In this document: piece by piece, positions 18,283 through 27,405 of the stretch
How positions within the stretch are numbered: position 1 is the first letter of the stretch
Layout: each line of letters begins with the position of its first letter
Source: Paenibacillus polygoni
GTDB taxonomy: Bacteria; Bacillota; Bacilli; Paenibacillales; Paenibacillaceae
Direction: 5' to 3'
Length of the DNA: 64,000 nucleotides
Assembly: GCF_030263935.1 (NCBI RefSeq)
Contig: NZ_CP127162.1
Location: 2,179,501-2,243,500 of the forward strand
Position numbers and translations under genes: made by a program
The notes under the pieces: generated by a model
Told to the model about the DNA's origin: nothing
Database searches by the model: none
The model's input: the letters and a program-made list of their open reading frames with translations, nothing else

Positions 18283-18867
18283 ATGGTTAAGAAGAAACTG
18301 TCTAGACAACCACAAAGATTTGTATCCGCACGAGTATTGCAAAATACAGCAAGAGTGATGTATCCATTTTACAGGGCGATCGCATGTCATAAGAAATACG
18401 CCGAGCGGTGGAGCAAAGCGGTGATTACAACAGATCTTGATAAAATGGCTCGGCTGCTCATCAAAGTATCGCCTAGAGCAAAAGGACTTTCGCTTGGTTC
18501 CAATGGCATCGGTTATTTCGTTGGATTTCCTGTTAAACATCCATATCTAGAGTTTTCAAGTGGGACGACAATCATTCCCGGAACGACACAGTTTACCTTT
18601 AATCCGAGAATACACCAGGCCATTGCACGCGCCGTTCTCCCTTTCTATTATAAACTTGCGAAAGATCGTTCTTTTGCAGTGAGCTTATCAGACGCAGTAC
18701 GGAGTGGAAATGAGAAACTTGTTAGGCACTTAATTCGTTCTTTCGTACGTACACCGGCACTCATTTCTGTGAAAATGGATCTGGATGGACCTGGAATATC
18801 CCTTAATTTTAAATATAAATCCACAAAATACACTTATCGTAATTTGCTGTTTATTGATCAGACGTAA
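18283..18867 (+). CDS. protein of unknown function with internal duplication
   Basis: A 194-residue basic protein that I do not recognise. It has no signal peptide or clear membrane segment. Its two halves are related: residues about 16-83 (VLQNTARVMYPFYRA...DKMARLLI...NGIGYFVGF) align with about 107-177 (IHQAIARAVLPFYYK...EKLVRHLI...GPGISLNF), each a helical stretch followed by a short beta-like end with Gly-x-Gly. GGGGAGGG lies 7 bases or more before ATG 18283. It is monocistronic, and function cannot be inferred. Confidence 0.7.
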   Translation: MVKKKLSRQPQRFVSARVLQNTARVMYPFYRAIACHKKYAERWSKAVITTDLDKMARLLIKVSPRAKGLSLGSNGIGYFVGFPVKHPYLEFSSGTTIIPGTTQFTFNPRIHQAIARAVLPFYYKLAKDRSFAVSLSDAVRSGNEKLVRHLIRSFVRTPALISVKMDLDGPGISLNFKYKSTKYTYRNLLFIDQT

Positions 18868-18949
18868 GAAATGACGAGATAGAAGGGTGTAGCAGCTCTC
18901 GAAACGAATATATTAAGTTATGACTTTATCCTATGCTTTGCGGCAATGG

Positions 18950-19359
18950 TCTTTGATTATTAAAATCGTCATTGCCGATTCATCGCGGGCTGACCCAAGA
19001 CATTATCCGTAATTGATTGGCAGTTTATCAGTATTTCAGATGTTGGAGAAGATCGAGGCCGTTTTCTAGGTCTATCGATGAGCCGAGGAAATGTGCCGAT
19101 GAACAGGCTCAGCGAATATCAAGATCTAATTTTTACATCATACATAGGTGGACTGAGGAAGAATGGATGGGATGGTGAGGAGGAGACAGTAAAACTCAGT
19201 TATTTACTTTCTTTTGCTTTCCGCTCTGCATGGGAAATTCCTCTTATGTTAAGACAGCTCCAGCAAGAGCAGGATTCACCGGAGAGCAAGCGCTTGATAT
19301 ATATTACTAAGCTTCAGATGGACTCGGCAGAACAAGCAGAGCGACTTGGGAGTTTATAG
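18950..19359 (+). pseudogene. remnant of an aminoglycoside-phosphotransferase-like gene
   Basis: From about 19011 one frame reads VIDWQFISISDVGEDRGR and continues without a stop into the ORF at 19078-19359 (SYIGGLRKNGWDG). This is the layout of the DxD region and C-terminal helices of a phosphotransferase kinase domain. Just upstream, a RADPRHYP string resembles the expected HGDADPRN catalytic loop but lies in another frame and is followed by a stop. The rest of the N-terminal domain is absent. A gene caller would report the 93-residue ORF at 19078 as hypothetical. Confidence 0.55.
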
Positions 19360-19393
19360 ATGGTATGCTAAGAATGATGACTAGATTCGTATA

Positions 19394-19417
19394 CCGCGCA
19401 GCTCGCGGCTTTTTTTA
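19394..19417 (+). terminator. rho-independent terminator
   Basis: CCGCG-CAGCT-CGCGG followed by CTTTTTTT. Confidence 0.75.
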
Positions 19418-19562
19418 TGAGTCTGATCTTTTTACGGGAAATCTATAGTGACGAAGCACAGTTTTAACGAGTTTGTAACAAAATTGAGTTTGGTATATAC
19501 AGCGTATTATGAGAGAATAACATCGAAATAGGCTAATTATATCGAAGTTAGGATGAACGCGA

Positions 19563-20246
19563 ATGAAGATTTTACTTGTTGAGGACGATAGAACAATAGC
19601 ATCTGGGCTAGAATATTCATTACAGCAGGATGAGTATGAGACAGTACTGTGTTATGATGCGGCATCTGCAGTCCAGGTGTTACAGCATCAGTTACCTGAG
19701 CTAACGTTATGTATTTTTGACTTGTCCCTTCCCGACGGCAGCGGATATGATCTGTGCAAGATTGTCAAAGAGCGAAGTGATATTCCTGTCATCTTTTTAA
19801 CTGCGATTGATGATGAGGTCAATGTTGTGATGGGTCTCGATATGGGAGCGGATGATTATATAACCAAACCTTTTCGAATTCGGGAATTGCTCTCCCGCAT
19901 TAAATCTGTCCTACGGCGTTATCAAAAACAAGCGCAACCGCAAACCTATATTGAACTAGGTAATGTGAGAATTAATACGCTCGAAGGAAAGGTGTATAAA
20001 AATGGAGAAGAGGTTCTGCTGACCGCACTGGAATATCGTTTACTCCTTATATTTACGAATCATATTGGACAAGTTCTATCTAGAACGCAGCTCTTAGAGC
20101 GGATATGGGATGTAGCAGGGGATTTCGTAAACGATAATACGTTATCTGTATATATTAAAAGGCTGCGAGAAAAGTTAGAGGATAATCCCCAAGAACCGAA
20201 GCTGATCAAAACGGTGCGCGGTTTAGGATATAAGGTTGGTGATTAG
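19563..20246 (+). CDS. OmpR/PhoB-family response regulator
   Basis: A 227-residue two-domain regulator. The receiver domain (1-115) has the acidic pair ED, phospho-acceptor Asp in CIFDLSLPDG and lysine in DYITKPF. The DNA-binding domain (about 130-225) is a winged helix ending VRGLGYKVGD. ATG 19563 follows TAGGATG. It is co-transcribed with the kinase gene and probably activates the ABC transporter at 21447-24733 through direct repeats at 21375-21402. Confidence 0.93.
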   Translation: MKILLVEDDRTIASGLEYSLQQDEYETVLCYDAASAVQVLQHQLPELTLCIFDLSLPDGSGYDLCKIVKERSDIPVIFLTAIDDEVNVVMGLDMGADDYITKPFRIRELLSRIKSVLRRYQKQAQPQTYIELGNVRINTLEGKVYKNGEEVLLTALEYRLLLIFTNHIGQVLSRTQLLERIWDVAGDFVNDNTLSVYIKRLREKLEDNPQEPKLIKTVRGLGYKVGD

Positions 20247-20247
20247 A

Positions 20248-21249
20248 ATGTTTCGCAATAAAGAAATTCTAATGTTACTTCTGACGATGTCTTCGTTCAG
20301 TCTGATAGCTGTTATCACTTCACTAATGATTTCAAGGGAAACCGCGTGGATCACTATCGTTACTGCAGCAGTACTCATCACTTGCAGTATGTTATATACT
20401 CGGTACCGGTACCGTGAGATTGCTAAGTTATCAAGCTATCTTCGTGAAATTACAAGCGGCAACTATTCACTTGATGTACGTGATAATCAGGAAGGCGAGC
20501 TTAGCATTCTTAAGAACGATATCTATAAAGTAACGCTCATGTTATCGGAGCAACGGTCTCTTTTAGAGGAAGATAAAATAAAACTGACCAATGCGATCTC
20601 CGACATTTCTCATCAGCTCAAAACACCGCTTACCTCTATGACGGTCATGGCCGATTTATTAAGTGATCCAGAGCTGGATCGAAACAAACGAATAGAGTTC
20701 GTACGGAATATTAGTACCCAACTTGATCGAATCGGTTGGCTTATTTCTGCATTGCTGAAATTTTCAAAAATAGATGCAGGTACAGCTCAGTTTAAAAAGG
20801 ATCGTGTTAGGGTAAGCGATCTGATTCAAAAGTCCATTGAGCCAGTGCTCGTTCCGATGGATATTAAAGAACAAAAACTTACGATCCATGGAGAAGACTC
20901 CACTTTCTTTCTTGGCGATCTGAACTGGAGTTCGGAAGCCATTGTTAACATTTTAAAAAATGGTGTTGAACATACGCCAGCAGGCGGAGAAATCACCATA
21001 TCCTACGCGGAAAACGCCCTTTTCACGGAGATTATCATCTCGGACAACGGAAAAGGAATACCAAAAGAGGAGATCCCTCATCTATTTAAGCGGTTCTTTA
21101 AAGGAAAACAGGCAAGTGAAGACAGCGTAGGAATTGGCCTTGCACTCGCGCAAAGTATTATTACGAGTCAGAATGGAACGATTGATGTAAAAAGCGAGCC
21201 TGGAGCGGGAACCGAGTTTCATATCAAATTTTATAAACAAGTCATTTGA
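20248..21249 (+). CDS. sensor histidine kinase with two closely spaced membrane helices
   Basis: A 333-residue kinase. Two membrane segments near the N-terminus (about 7-28 and 34-51) are joined by a very short outer loop, the layout of intramembrane-sensing kinases that rely on a partner transporter. A linker, HisKA domain (ISDISHQLKTPL, His about 122) and HATPase domain (NILKNGVEHTP, DNGKGIP, GIGLALA) follow. ATG 20248 is chosen because GGTGAT, the 3' part of a full ribosome site, lies 4 bases upstream. In-frame TTG 20236 and GTG 20239 overlap the regulator's stop and are possible alternatives. Confidence 0.9.
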   Translation: MFRNKEILMLLLTMSSFSLIAVITSLMISRETAWITIVTAAVLITCSMLYTRYRYREIAKLSSYLREITSGNYSLDVRDNQEGELSILKNDIYKVTLMLSEQRSLLEEDKIKLTNAISDISHQLKTPLTSMTVMADLLSDPELDRNKRIEFVRNISTQLDRIGWLISALLKFSKIDAGTAQFKKDRVRVSDLIQKSIEPVLVPMDIKEQKLTIHGEDSTFFLGDLNWSSEAIVNILKNGVEHTPAGGEITISYAENALFTEIIISDNGKGIPKEEIPHLFKRFFKGKQASEDSVGIGLALAQSIITSQNGTIDVKSEPGAGTEFHIKFYKQVI

Positions 21250-21362
21250 ATTCTGTAATACCGGGTAGTTTCATGGGTTAAGAATATTTGGATTTATATG
21301 TAACCATGTTATGAACGATGAGAATAACTCAGGAAGAGCATTTATTCAGCCAGGTAATCGTT

Positions 21363-21418
21363 AAGTGACTAAAAAGTCACTTAAGAGTCACCGGAGAGTC
21401 ATAGAAGGTAGATATACT
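21363..21418 (+). promoter_or_regulatory. OmpR-type direct-repeat activator site and promoter
   Basis: AGTCAC at 21375, AGTCAC at 21386 and AGTCAT at 21397 are spaced exactly 11 bases apart. The first is also the right arm of a perfect palindrome AAGTGACT-AAAA-AGTCACTT (21363-21382). TATACT (21413-21418) fits a -10, but the expected -35 region is poor and is covered by the third repeat, as in activator-dependent promoters. It sits 29 bases before the ABC ATPase gene. Confidence 0.75.
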
Positions 21419-21446
21419 GATCTCATGAACAGAGGGGGTCATCATT

Positions 21447-22130
21447 ATGGAGATTTTAAAAGTAGAAAATCTAACTAAAATATACGGAAAAGGCGATACA
21501 GCAGTAAAGGCGCTGGATGATGTTTCTTTTTCGGTGAAAAGGGGCGAGTTCGTCGCCATCATCGGGCCGTCAGGCTCGGGGAAATCAACCATTCTTCATC
21601 TGCTGGGAGGCGTAGATCAGCCAACGAGCGGTAAAGTATATGTGGATAATACAGATATTTATGCTTTGAACGAAACACAGCTTGCGATATTTCGGCGCAG
21701 ACAAATTGGACTGATTTATCAGTTCTATAATCTAATACCGGTATTAACCGTGGAAGAGAATATTACGCTTCCTCTCCTGCTCGATGGACATAAGGTGGAT
21801 AAGAAACAGTTTGCAGATACAGTGAAGCTGTTAAATTTAGAAAAGCGTCTAGGGCATCTACCTAATCAGTTGTCAGGAGGACAACAGCAACGCGTGTCCA
21901 TTGGCAGAGCGCTTATCAGTAACCCTTCCATTATGTTAGCAGATGAACCGACGGGGAATCTAGATAGCAAGAACAGTGCTGAAATCGTTGATCTTCTGAA
22001 AATGTTTAATAAAACCTACAATCAAACCCTTATTGTCATTACTCATGATGAACGAATCGCTCTTCAAGCAGATCGAATTATTACGATAGAAGATGGAAGG
22101 ATCGCAAAAGATGAGGTGATCCGTCCGTGA
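21447..22130 (+). CDS. ABC transporter ATP-binding protein, MacB/LolD/BceA type
   Basis: A 227-residue ATPase with Walker A GPSGSGKST, Q-loop IYQFYNLIPVLTVEEN, signature LSGGQQQR, Walker B MLADEPTGNLD and ITHDE. The FYNLIPVLTVEEN region is typical of ATPases that power FtsX/MacB-type permeases in antimicrobial-peptide resistance or lipoprotein handling. GAGGGGG precedes ATG 21447. The stop overlaps the start of the permease gene (GTGA), so the two are coupled. Confidence 0.93.
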   Translation: MEILKVENLTKIYGKGDTAVKALDDVSFSVKRGEFVAIIGPSGSGKSTILHLLGGVDQPTSGKVYVDNTDIYALNETQLAIFRRRQIGLIYQFYNLIPVLTVEENITLPLLLDGHKVDKKQFADTVKLLNLEKRLGHLPNQLSGGQQQRVSIGRALISNPSIMLADEPTGNLDSKNSAEIVDLLKMFNKTYNQTLIVITHDERIALQADRIITIEDGRIAKDEVIRP

Positions 22131-24733
22131 ATATCGTCAATAAATTAACATTACGGCATTTAAGATTAAACAAACGTAGAACGTTGGTTACCATTTTGGG
22201 CGTCATTATTTCAGTTGCCATGATTATTGCGGTAGCGTCTCTCGGTGTTTCCTTTCTTGATCTCATGAAGAGACAGAGTATCGCAACGGAAGGGGAATGG
22301 CATGTACAATACCACAATGTAAATAAGGCTCAGCTTAATGTGATTGAAGCAGATGAGGCTACCAAAAAACTAGTCATCTCAAAAGATCTGGGATACGCCC
22401 CTTTAGAGGGAAGCCAGAATGACAATAAGCCATATCTATATATCAAGTCATATAATGAGAAAGGCTTTGAACAGTTTCCTATTGAACTGATGGAAGGACG
22501 CTTTCCACAAGCAAAGAATGAACTCATTATCTCGGAAGAAATAGCTTCAAATGCAAAAGTGGATTATAAAGTTGGTGACTCCATAACGTTACAAGTGGGG
22601 GAGCGAATTACTACTGGCGATGATGAAAGTGAAAACTATGACCTAAATCAGAATGAATCATTACGTAAAATGAATGATCGTATGGAAGAGCGTCTTCAAA
22701 ACCAGACTACCCAGGAGTACACGGTGGTAGGGATTATAAAACGTCCTGAATGGGAACCCGCTCAAGCGCCCGGATATACGGCGATAAGTTATTTTGATGA
22801 AAATCTAATGTCAGCTGGAGATAAGGTTACAGCGACCGTTGTTCTAAAAAAAATGGATAACTCGCTGTACGCTCATGCTAAAGAATTGGCTAAGAACAAT
22901 CATATTGAAAAAATCGTCTATAATAATTCTCTGCTGCGTTATTCTGGCGTTACAAGTAACAGTGATTTGCGAACCATGCTTTTTTCATTATCCGCTATCA
23001 TCATGACTATTATTATGGTCGGTTCGATCGCCTTGATTTACAATGCGTTTGCGATTTCGGTTTCTGAACGAGCTAGACATTTAGGGATGCTGGCAAGTGT
23101 AGGGGCAACAAAAAGACAAAAAAGAAATTCGGTGTACTTTGAAGGATTCGTGATTGGAATCATTAGTATCCCTCTTGGTATCATTTTTGGACTTGCTGGT
23201 ATTGCGATTACGTTTGTGTGTATAAATCCGTTAATTCAAGGTGTGTTAGGAGTTTCGGAAAAATTAACGGTAACAATAACACCGTCTACTATTCTTATCA
23301 CTTGTCTTGTTTCGATGCTGACGATCTTTATCTCAACGTATATACCTGCTAGGAAAGCTTCTAAGATTTCTGCTATTGATGCGATTCGTCAGACCCAGGA
23401 TGTAAAGCTGACTCGCAAAGCGGTGAAAACCTCAAAGTTTGTTCGTAAGGTATTTGGCATGGAAGCAGAGATTGGTCTAAAGAACTTAAAAAGAAATAAA
23501 CGCAGGTACCAAGCGACTGTTTTTTCACTTGTGATTAGTATTATTTTGTTTCTAAGCATTGCCTTTTTTACTTCCATGATGCAAAAGTCGATTGAACTAT
23601 CTTCCAGCGGGTTGAATTATGATATTTTAGTTCAGATGGAACTGGACACGGAAGAAGAAACAGCTGAGCTGGTTAACTCGATTACTGCTCTTCCCAATGT
23701 CACTGATGCTAATTATATTCAATCGTTAGAAGCAAATTCTTTGATTGATAGAGCTTTCATTGCTGATGAACTAAAAGAGACTCTAAAGGAAGACGAAAGT
23801 ATTCTAAAAGACGGAAAATATCCTTATTATATTCAGATTTCTGCTCTGGATGATATCAATCTAAAGGCATACGCTGAAAAGGCAGGAGCCGATTATGATC
23901 AGTTAATAGATCTTGATGAACCGGCTGCGATTGTAATCAACCAAAATAGATATGAAGATTATGAAACAAGAAAAAATGTAGAAACTAAAGCGATCTATTT
24001 GGAAAAAGGAGATCAGATCGATCTTAACTATACCGACTGGGATACTGAAGAAGAAACAAGTATGGAGCCTATAAAAATTGCTGCATTAACTGAAGAGTTA
24101 CCTTTAGGTATTACTCCTTCCTATCTGGGGAACCTGAATATTGTTGTTTCAGATCAGGTTTTTAAAACGCTGGTCACTGATAGTATGAAAAAGAATATGA
24201 GAGACTCACTTTACCTATCGAGTTCCGATCCATTAGCACTGCAATATTCTATTGAAGAAATGAAAGAGAACAATATTTATATTAATAATGTGTATAAGAA
24301 CCGGCAAGGTGAAGAACAGATGGTTTTACTTATGTCCGTATTCACGTATGGTTTTATCGCGTTAATTACGCTAATATCTGTTGCTAATATTTTTAACACC
24401 ATCTCAACCAGCATTTCGCTTCGGAAACGTGAATTTGCGATGCTGAAATCAATGGGAATGACGCCAAAAGGTTTTAGAAAAATGATCAATTATGAGAGTA
24501 TCTTCTACGGGATCAAGTCCCTGTTATATGGTCTTCCTATAAGTATCCTGGCGATGTACCTCATTTACCGATCTATGATGAACAGCTTCACATTCGGATT
24601 TTCACTACCTTGGCTTAGTATACTGTTTGTTATCTTAGCTGTGTTTTTGATTGTAAGTGCGGCTATGCTGTATTCCAGCTCCAAAGTGAAGAAAGAAAAT
24701 ATCATTGATGCGTTAAAACAGGAAAATATTTAA
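22127..24733 (+). CDS. ABC transporter permease with two FtsX domains
   Basis: An 868-residue membrane protein starting at GTG 22127, overlapping the ATPase stop by 4 bases. The layout repeats twice: one N-terminal helix (about 16-42), a large extracytoplasmic domain, then three helices ending in an FtsX domain (first about 285-410, second about 738-845). The halves join at a second MEAEIGLKNLKRNKRR-type cytoplasmic start near residue 445. That gives eight helices and two outer domains, unlike the ten-helix, one-loop BceB permeases of about 650 residues. With the adjacent kinase it may detect or remove a membrane-active compound; substrate unknown. Confidence 0.85.
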   Translation: MNIVNKLTLRHLRLNKRRTLVTILGVIISVAMIIAVASLGVSFLDLMKRQSIATEGEWHVQYHNVNKAQLNVIEADEATKKLVISKDLGYAPLEGSQNDNKPYLYIKSYNEKGFEQFPIELMEGRFPQAKNELIISEEIASNAKVDYKVGDSITLQVGERITTGDDESENYDLNQNESLRKMNDRMEERLQNQTTQEYTVVGIIKRPEWEPAQAPGYTAISYFDENLMSAGDKVTATVVLKKMDNSLYAHAKELAKNNHIEKIVYNNSLLRYSGVTSNSDLRTMLFSLSAIIMTIIMVGSIALIYNAFAISVSERARHLGMLASVGATKRQKRNSVYFEGFVIGIISIPLGIIFGLAGIAITFVCINPLIQGVLGVSEKLTVTITPSTILITCLVSMLTIFISTYIPARKASKISAIDAIRQTQDVKLTRKAVKTSKFVRKVFGMEAEIGLKNLKRNKRRYQATVFSLVISIILFLSIAFFTSMMQKSIELSSSGLNYDILVQMELDTEEETAELVNSITALPNVTDANYIQSLEANSLIDRAFIADELKETLKEDESILKDGKYPYYIQISALDDINLKAYAEKAGADYDQLIDLDEPAAIVINQNRYEDYETRKNVETKAIYLEKGDQIDLNYTDWDTEEETSMEPIKIAALTEELPLGITPSYLGNLNIVVSDQVFKTLVTDSMKKNMRDSLYLSSSDPLALQYSIEEMKENNIYINNVYKNRQGEEQMVLLMSVFTYGFIALITLISVANIFNTISTSISLRKREFAMLKSMGMTPKGFRKMINYESIFYGIKSLLYGLPISILAMYLIYRSMMNSFTFGFSLPWLSILFVILAVFLIVSAAMLYSSSKVKKENIIDALKQENI

Positions 24734-24763
24734 TTCAGTTACGCTGCTCATCGGATTCAATCC

Positions 24764-24820
24764 AAAAAGAAGCTCTGCTATTCAAATTTAGTTCTAACGA
24801 ATAGGCGGAGCTTCTTTTTC
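24764..24820. terminator. rho-independent terminator between convergent genes
   Basis: AAAAAGAAGCTCTGC pairs with GCGGAGCTTCTTTTT. A- and T-runs on both sides could serve the permease gene and the glutaminase gene coming from the other side. Confidence 0.8.
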
Positions 24821-24874
24821 TATATTTAAGTGAATTAATTTCATAGCACCTTTAGCTGCTTAAGTCGAAGTTTG

Positions 24875-25816
24875 TTAGAAGATGCTCCATTTCATCTCTT
24901 GTGAGATCTTCTCAAGTAACTCGATCCCGGCTTGACTATTTCCCTTATCATTCAGTGAGGGTCCAATGACCCCAATCCCATAGCGGCCTGGAACCAGTGC
25001 TAAAATACCGCCAGACACCCCGCTCTTGGCAGGTAAGCCGACTTGTATTGCAAATTCACCAGAAGCATTATACATTCCGCAAGTTGTCATGAAAGTCTTT
25101 GCTATTTGAACAACCCTATGCGGAATCAGTTCTTTTCCAGTCAAAGGATCTGTCCCATCACAAGCTAGAACTAAAGCCATTCGTGCTAAGTCAGCGCAAT
25201 TGACGAGAATAGAGCAGTGACAAAAGTAAATTTGCAGCACCTCTTCGACATCTCCATCAAGAACACCATTTCCTTTTAAAAAGTAAGCAATAGAACGATT
25301 CAAATGTCCTGATTCAAGCTCTGAGTGAAAAACATCTTCATCATGTTTTAGGTTATTATTATTCGCAAGTTCTTTGAAAAATTGAAGAATTCGTTCTGAT
25401 TTCTCTTGTTGACTGCTCCCATGAATTAAAGAAGAGACCATAATGGCTCCTGCATTAATAAATGGATTGAAAGGAATACCGGGTCTAACGAGTTCAAGCT
25501 TAAGCATGGAGTTAAAGTTATCTCCAGTCGGCTCCATACCAACTTTACTAAATACTTTATCTTCTCCATTATCCATAAGAGCTAAAATCAGGGTGTACAC
25601 TTTAGATATACTTTGCATCGTAAAACACATTTCAAAGTTTCCAGCGGAAGCAAATTCTCCTTTTGTGTTCAAAAGTGTGATCCCTAAGGCATCATGAGAG
25701 GCTTTTGCTAATTCAGGTATATAAGAAGCGACTTTTCCAGCAGAGGAGTGAGGTACACTTGATTTAACCCATTCAGGAAGTTGCTTTCGTAACTTTTCAA
25801 TCTCGATATTCATCAT
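24875..25816 (-). CDS. glsA: glutaminase
   Basis: A 313-residue glutaminase of the serine-dependent beta-lactamase-like family, converting glutamine to glutamate and ammonia. It has the catalytic Ser-x-x-Lys in QSISK, the INAGAI and PFNPFINAGAI region, and the GLPAKSGVSGGI...VPGRYGIG end characteristic of GlsA. The frame is open far upstream, but ATG 25816 is preferred: AAAGGAGC lies 6 bases before it, and the resulting length is that of the family. It is divergent from the alpha/beta hydrolase at 25939. Confidence 0.93.
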   Translation of the reverse strand: MMNIEIEKLRKQLPEWVKSSVPHSSAGKVASYIPELAKASHDALGITLLNTKGEFASAGNFEMCFTMQSISKVYTLILALMDNGEDKVFSKVGMEPTGDNFNSMLKLELVRPGIPFNPFINAGAIMVSSLIHGSSQQEKSERILQFFKELANNNNLKHDEDVFHSELESGHLNRSIAYFLKGNGVLDGDVEEVLQIYFCHCSILVNCADLARMALVLACDGTDPLTGKELIPHRVVQIAKTFMTTCGMYNASGEFAIQVGLPAKSGVSGGILALVPGRYGIGVIGPSLNDKGNSQAGIELLEKISQEMKWSIF

Positions 25817-25938
25817 CGGGTGCTCCTTTTCATCAAACATGTAGGGGAGAAAATGAATCATCTTACTTTTCCCACATATCGGAAGGATTATAAGTGAAGG
25901 GGGATAATAATTAAGAGTGAAGAAAAAAGGAGGAGACA

Positions 25939-26838
25939 ATGAAATCCTTACTACCCATTCGAGGTACTCGGCTATATGTTGAGGAGTACAATAACACAGG
26001 CGAAGAGGCATTATTATATTTACATGGAGGACCTGGAGCGAGCTGCGTAGATTTCTGTTATCATCAGGCATTGGCGTTATCGGAAAAGGTAAGAGTCATT
26101 GCTTTTGACCAAAGAGGAGTCCTGAGATCTGATCCTATATCAGAAGGAGAAACGTTTGGCATACAAGATATCATAGAAGATTGTGAGGCAATACGGATTC
26201 ATTTAGGGATTCGTCAGTGGACTGTATTAGGTCATTCATTTGGTGGATATGTGGCATTTAACTATGCGGTTCAGTATCGGAACAGTGTAAAAAGAGTAAT
26301 ATTCGAAACCCCTTATTTTGATATTAAGAACTCGATGACAAGTTTTATTCAGCGTGCCTTACCTATTTTTCAGTCTCTAGAACATCAAGAGGGGATTAAG
26401 GAGTGTCATCGGTATATAGAGGGAGATTTCTCAGCAAGTGATCTTTGGAATGCTTGGGGGGAGATTGGGCAACAATTAGGCGAACATCGTGATCATCTCT
26501 ATTTTAAAGGCATGGACCCAGAGGTATATAATGAATTGGTAGATCAATTGGTTTCACCGGGTGAACTTTGGGAAAAGGGTCAGATACATATCAATAAACT
26601 GCAGGAGGAGGGCGAATTTTTTAAAAGCGTACTTCCAAAGCTCCACAAACTTACTCAGCCTTCCCTGTTAATTACAGGTGTATTCGATCCCGTATGTACA
26701 GTAGAACAACAGGGTGCCTACAGACAACAAATATCTGCTCATTCCATTGTAACTTTTGATAATAGTGCTCACTTTCCAAGACTTGAAGAACCGAAGAAGT
26801 ATCAGCAGGCAATTATCAATTTTATAGAACACAACTAG
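25939..26838 (+). CDS. alpha/beta hydrolase, proline-iminopeptidase-like
   Basis: A 299-residue alpha/beta-fold hydrolase. It has oxyanion region LYLHGGPGAS, nucleophile elbow GHSFGGY, acid Asp in TGVFDPVCT and catalytic His in NSAHFPRLEEP. The HGGPG pattern is typical of prolyl aminopeptidases and related esterases of peptidase family S33. No signal peptide is visible, so it acts in the cytoplasm. AAGGAGGAG precedes ATG 25939. The exact substrate is unknown. Confidence 0.85.
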   Translation: MKSLLPIRGTRLYVEEYNNTGEEALLYLHGGPGASCVDFCYHQALALSEKVRVIAFDQRGVLRSDPISEGETFGIQDIIEDCEAIRIHLGIRQWTVLGHSFGGYVAFNYAVQYRNSVKRVIFETPYFDIKNSMTSFIQRALPIFQSLEHQEGIKECHRYIEGDFSASDLWNAWGEIGQQLGEHRDHLYFKGMDPEVYNELVDQLVSPGELWEKGQIHINKLQEEGEFFKSVLPKLHKLTQPSLLITGVFDPVCTVEQQGAYRQQISAHSIVTFDNSAHFPRLEEPKKYQQAIINFIEHN

Positions 26839-26881
26839 AACAATACAGGAATGAATGAGACCATGATATGGGAATGGTACA

Positions 26882-27097
26882 TGGAATGGATGTTATTCTG
26901 TATAATATTTCGCTGATAGTAAAAAATGCGGCAATAGCAGAAATGTCTGCTACACCGCATTCAATACTTTTATGAATCTTTTTGTTCTTCTTTTACTTCT
27001 TGTTCTTCAAAAAACGTTACTTGATTTCCTCCAGATTGCTTTGATCGGTATAAACACTCATCCGCTATTCAAATTATGATACCGACGTTTGGATCAT
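26882..27097. repeat. direct repeat copy A of the 3' end of the GGDEF gene
   Basis: This stretch matches 34175-34393 almost base for base in the same orientation, with scattered substitutions and one 3-base indel. It includes a terminator hairpin (AATGCGG...CCGCATT, 26925-26961) and the last codons of a diguanylate cyclase gene. Confidence 0.95.
26970..27097 (-). pseudogene. truncated C-terminal fragment of a GGDEF gene
   Basis: The minus strand encodes DPNVG...IADECLYRSKQSGGNQVTFFEE and ends KEEQKDS-stop, matching the C-terminus of the intact cyclase at 34263-35921. An in-frame TGA replaces the CGG codon of the intact copy, and similarity stops abruptly at 27097. It cannot be expressed as a functional protein. 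Confidence 0.9.
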
Positions 27098-27405
27098 AAA
27101 GTCCAAGTTAGATTTATCATGTTTATCACTAACTTATTACAATGCTGTATTCTTCACCTATCATACAAGGGGTTTTGAAGTATATAATCAACTTCATTCG
27201 TTATTTGAGTTGTCTTATCCTCACTTTCGCCTAAAAAGAAGCAGATTGACGAGCGACTCATTCTTTTCGATATGTCACGTTTCTTAATTTGACCATCTCT
27301 ATTGATTCATCTCCAAATAAACCCATTAAATTCAATTCATCTAGTTCGTTCAGCGCCTCGTGATAATTTCGTATTTCATCGAGTTACCCTTTATAAATTA
27401 GTTAT
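27098..27405. other. unexplained intergenic stretch, probable gene debris
   Basis: No full-length frame. A minus-strand frame reading LNELDELNLMGLFGD is open for about 35 codons and stops in YRKE. It looks like a fragment of a gene I do not recognise. Confidence 0.4.

Noticed and set aside
19078..19359. A complete 93-residue hypothetical gene
   Set aside because: The frame continues upstream with kinase-like sequence, so it is better explained as the end of a dead phosphotransferase gene.
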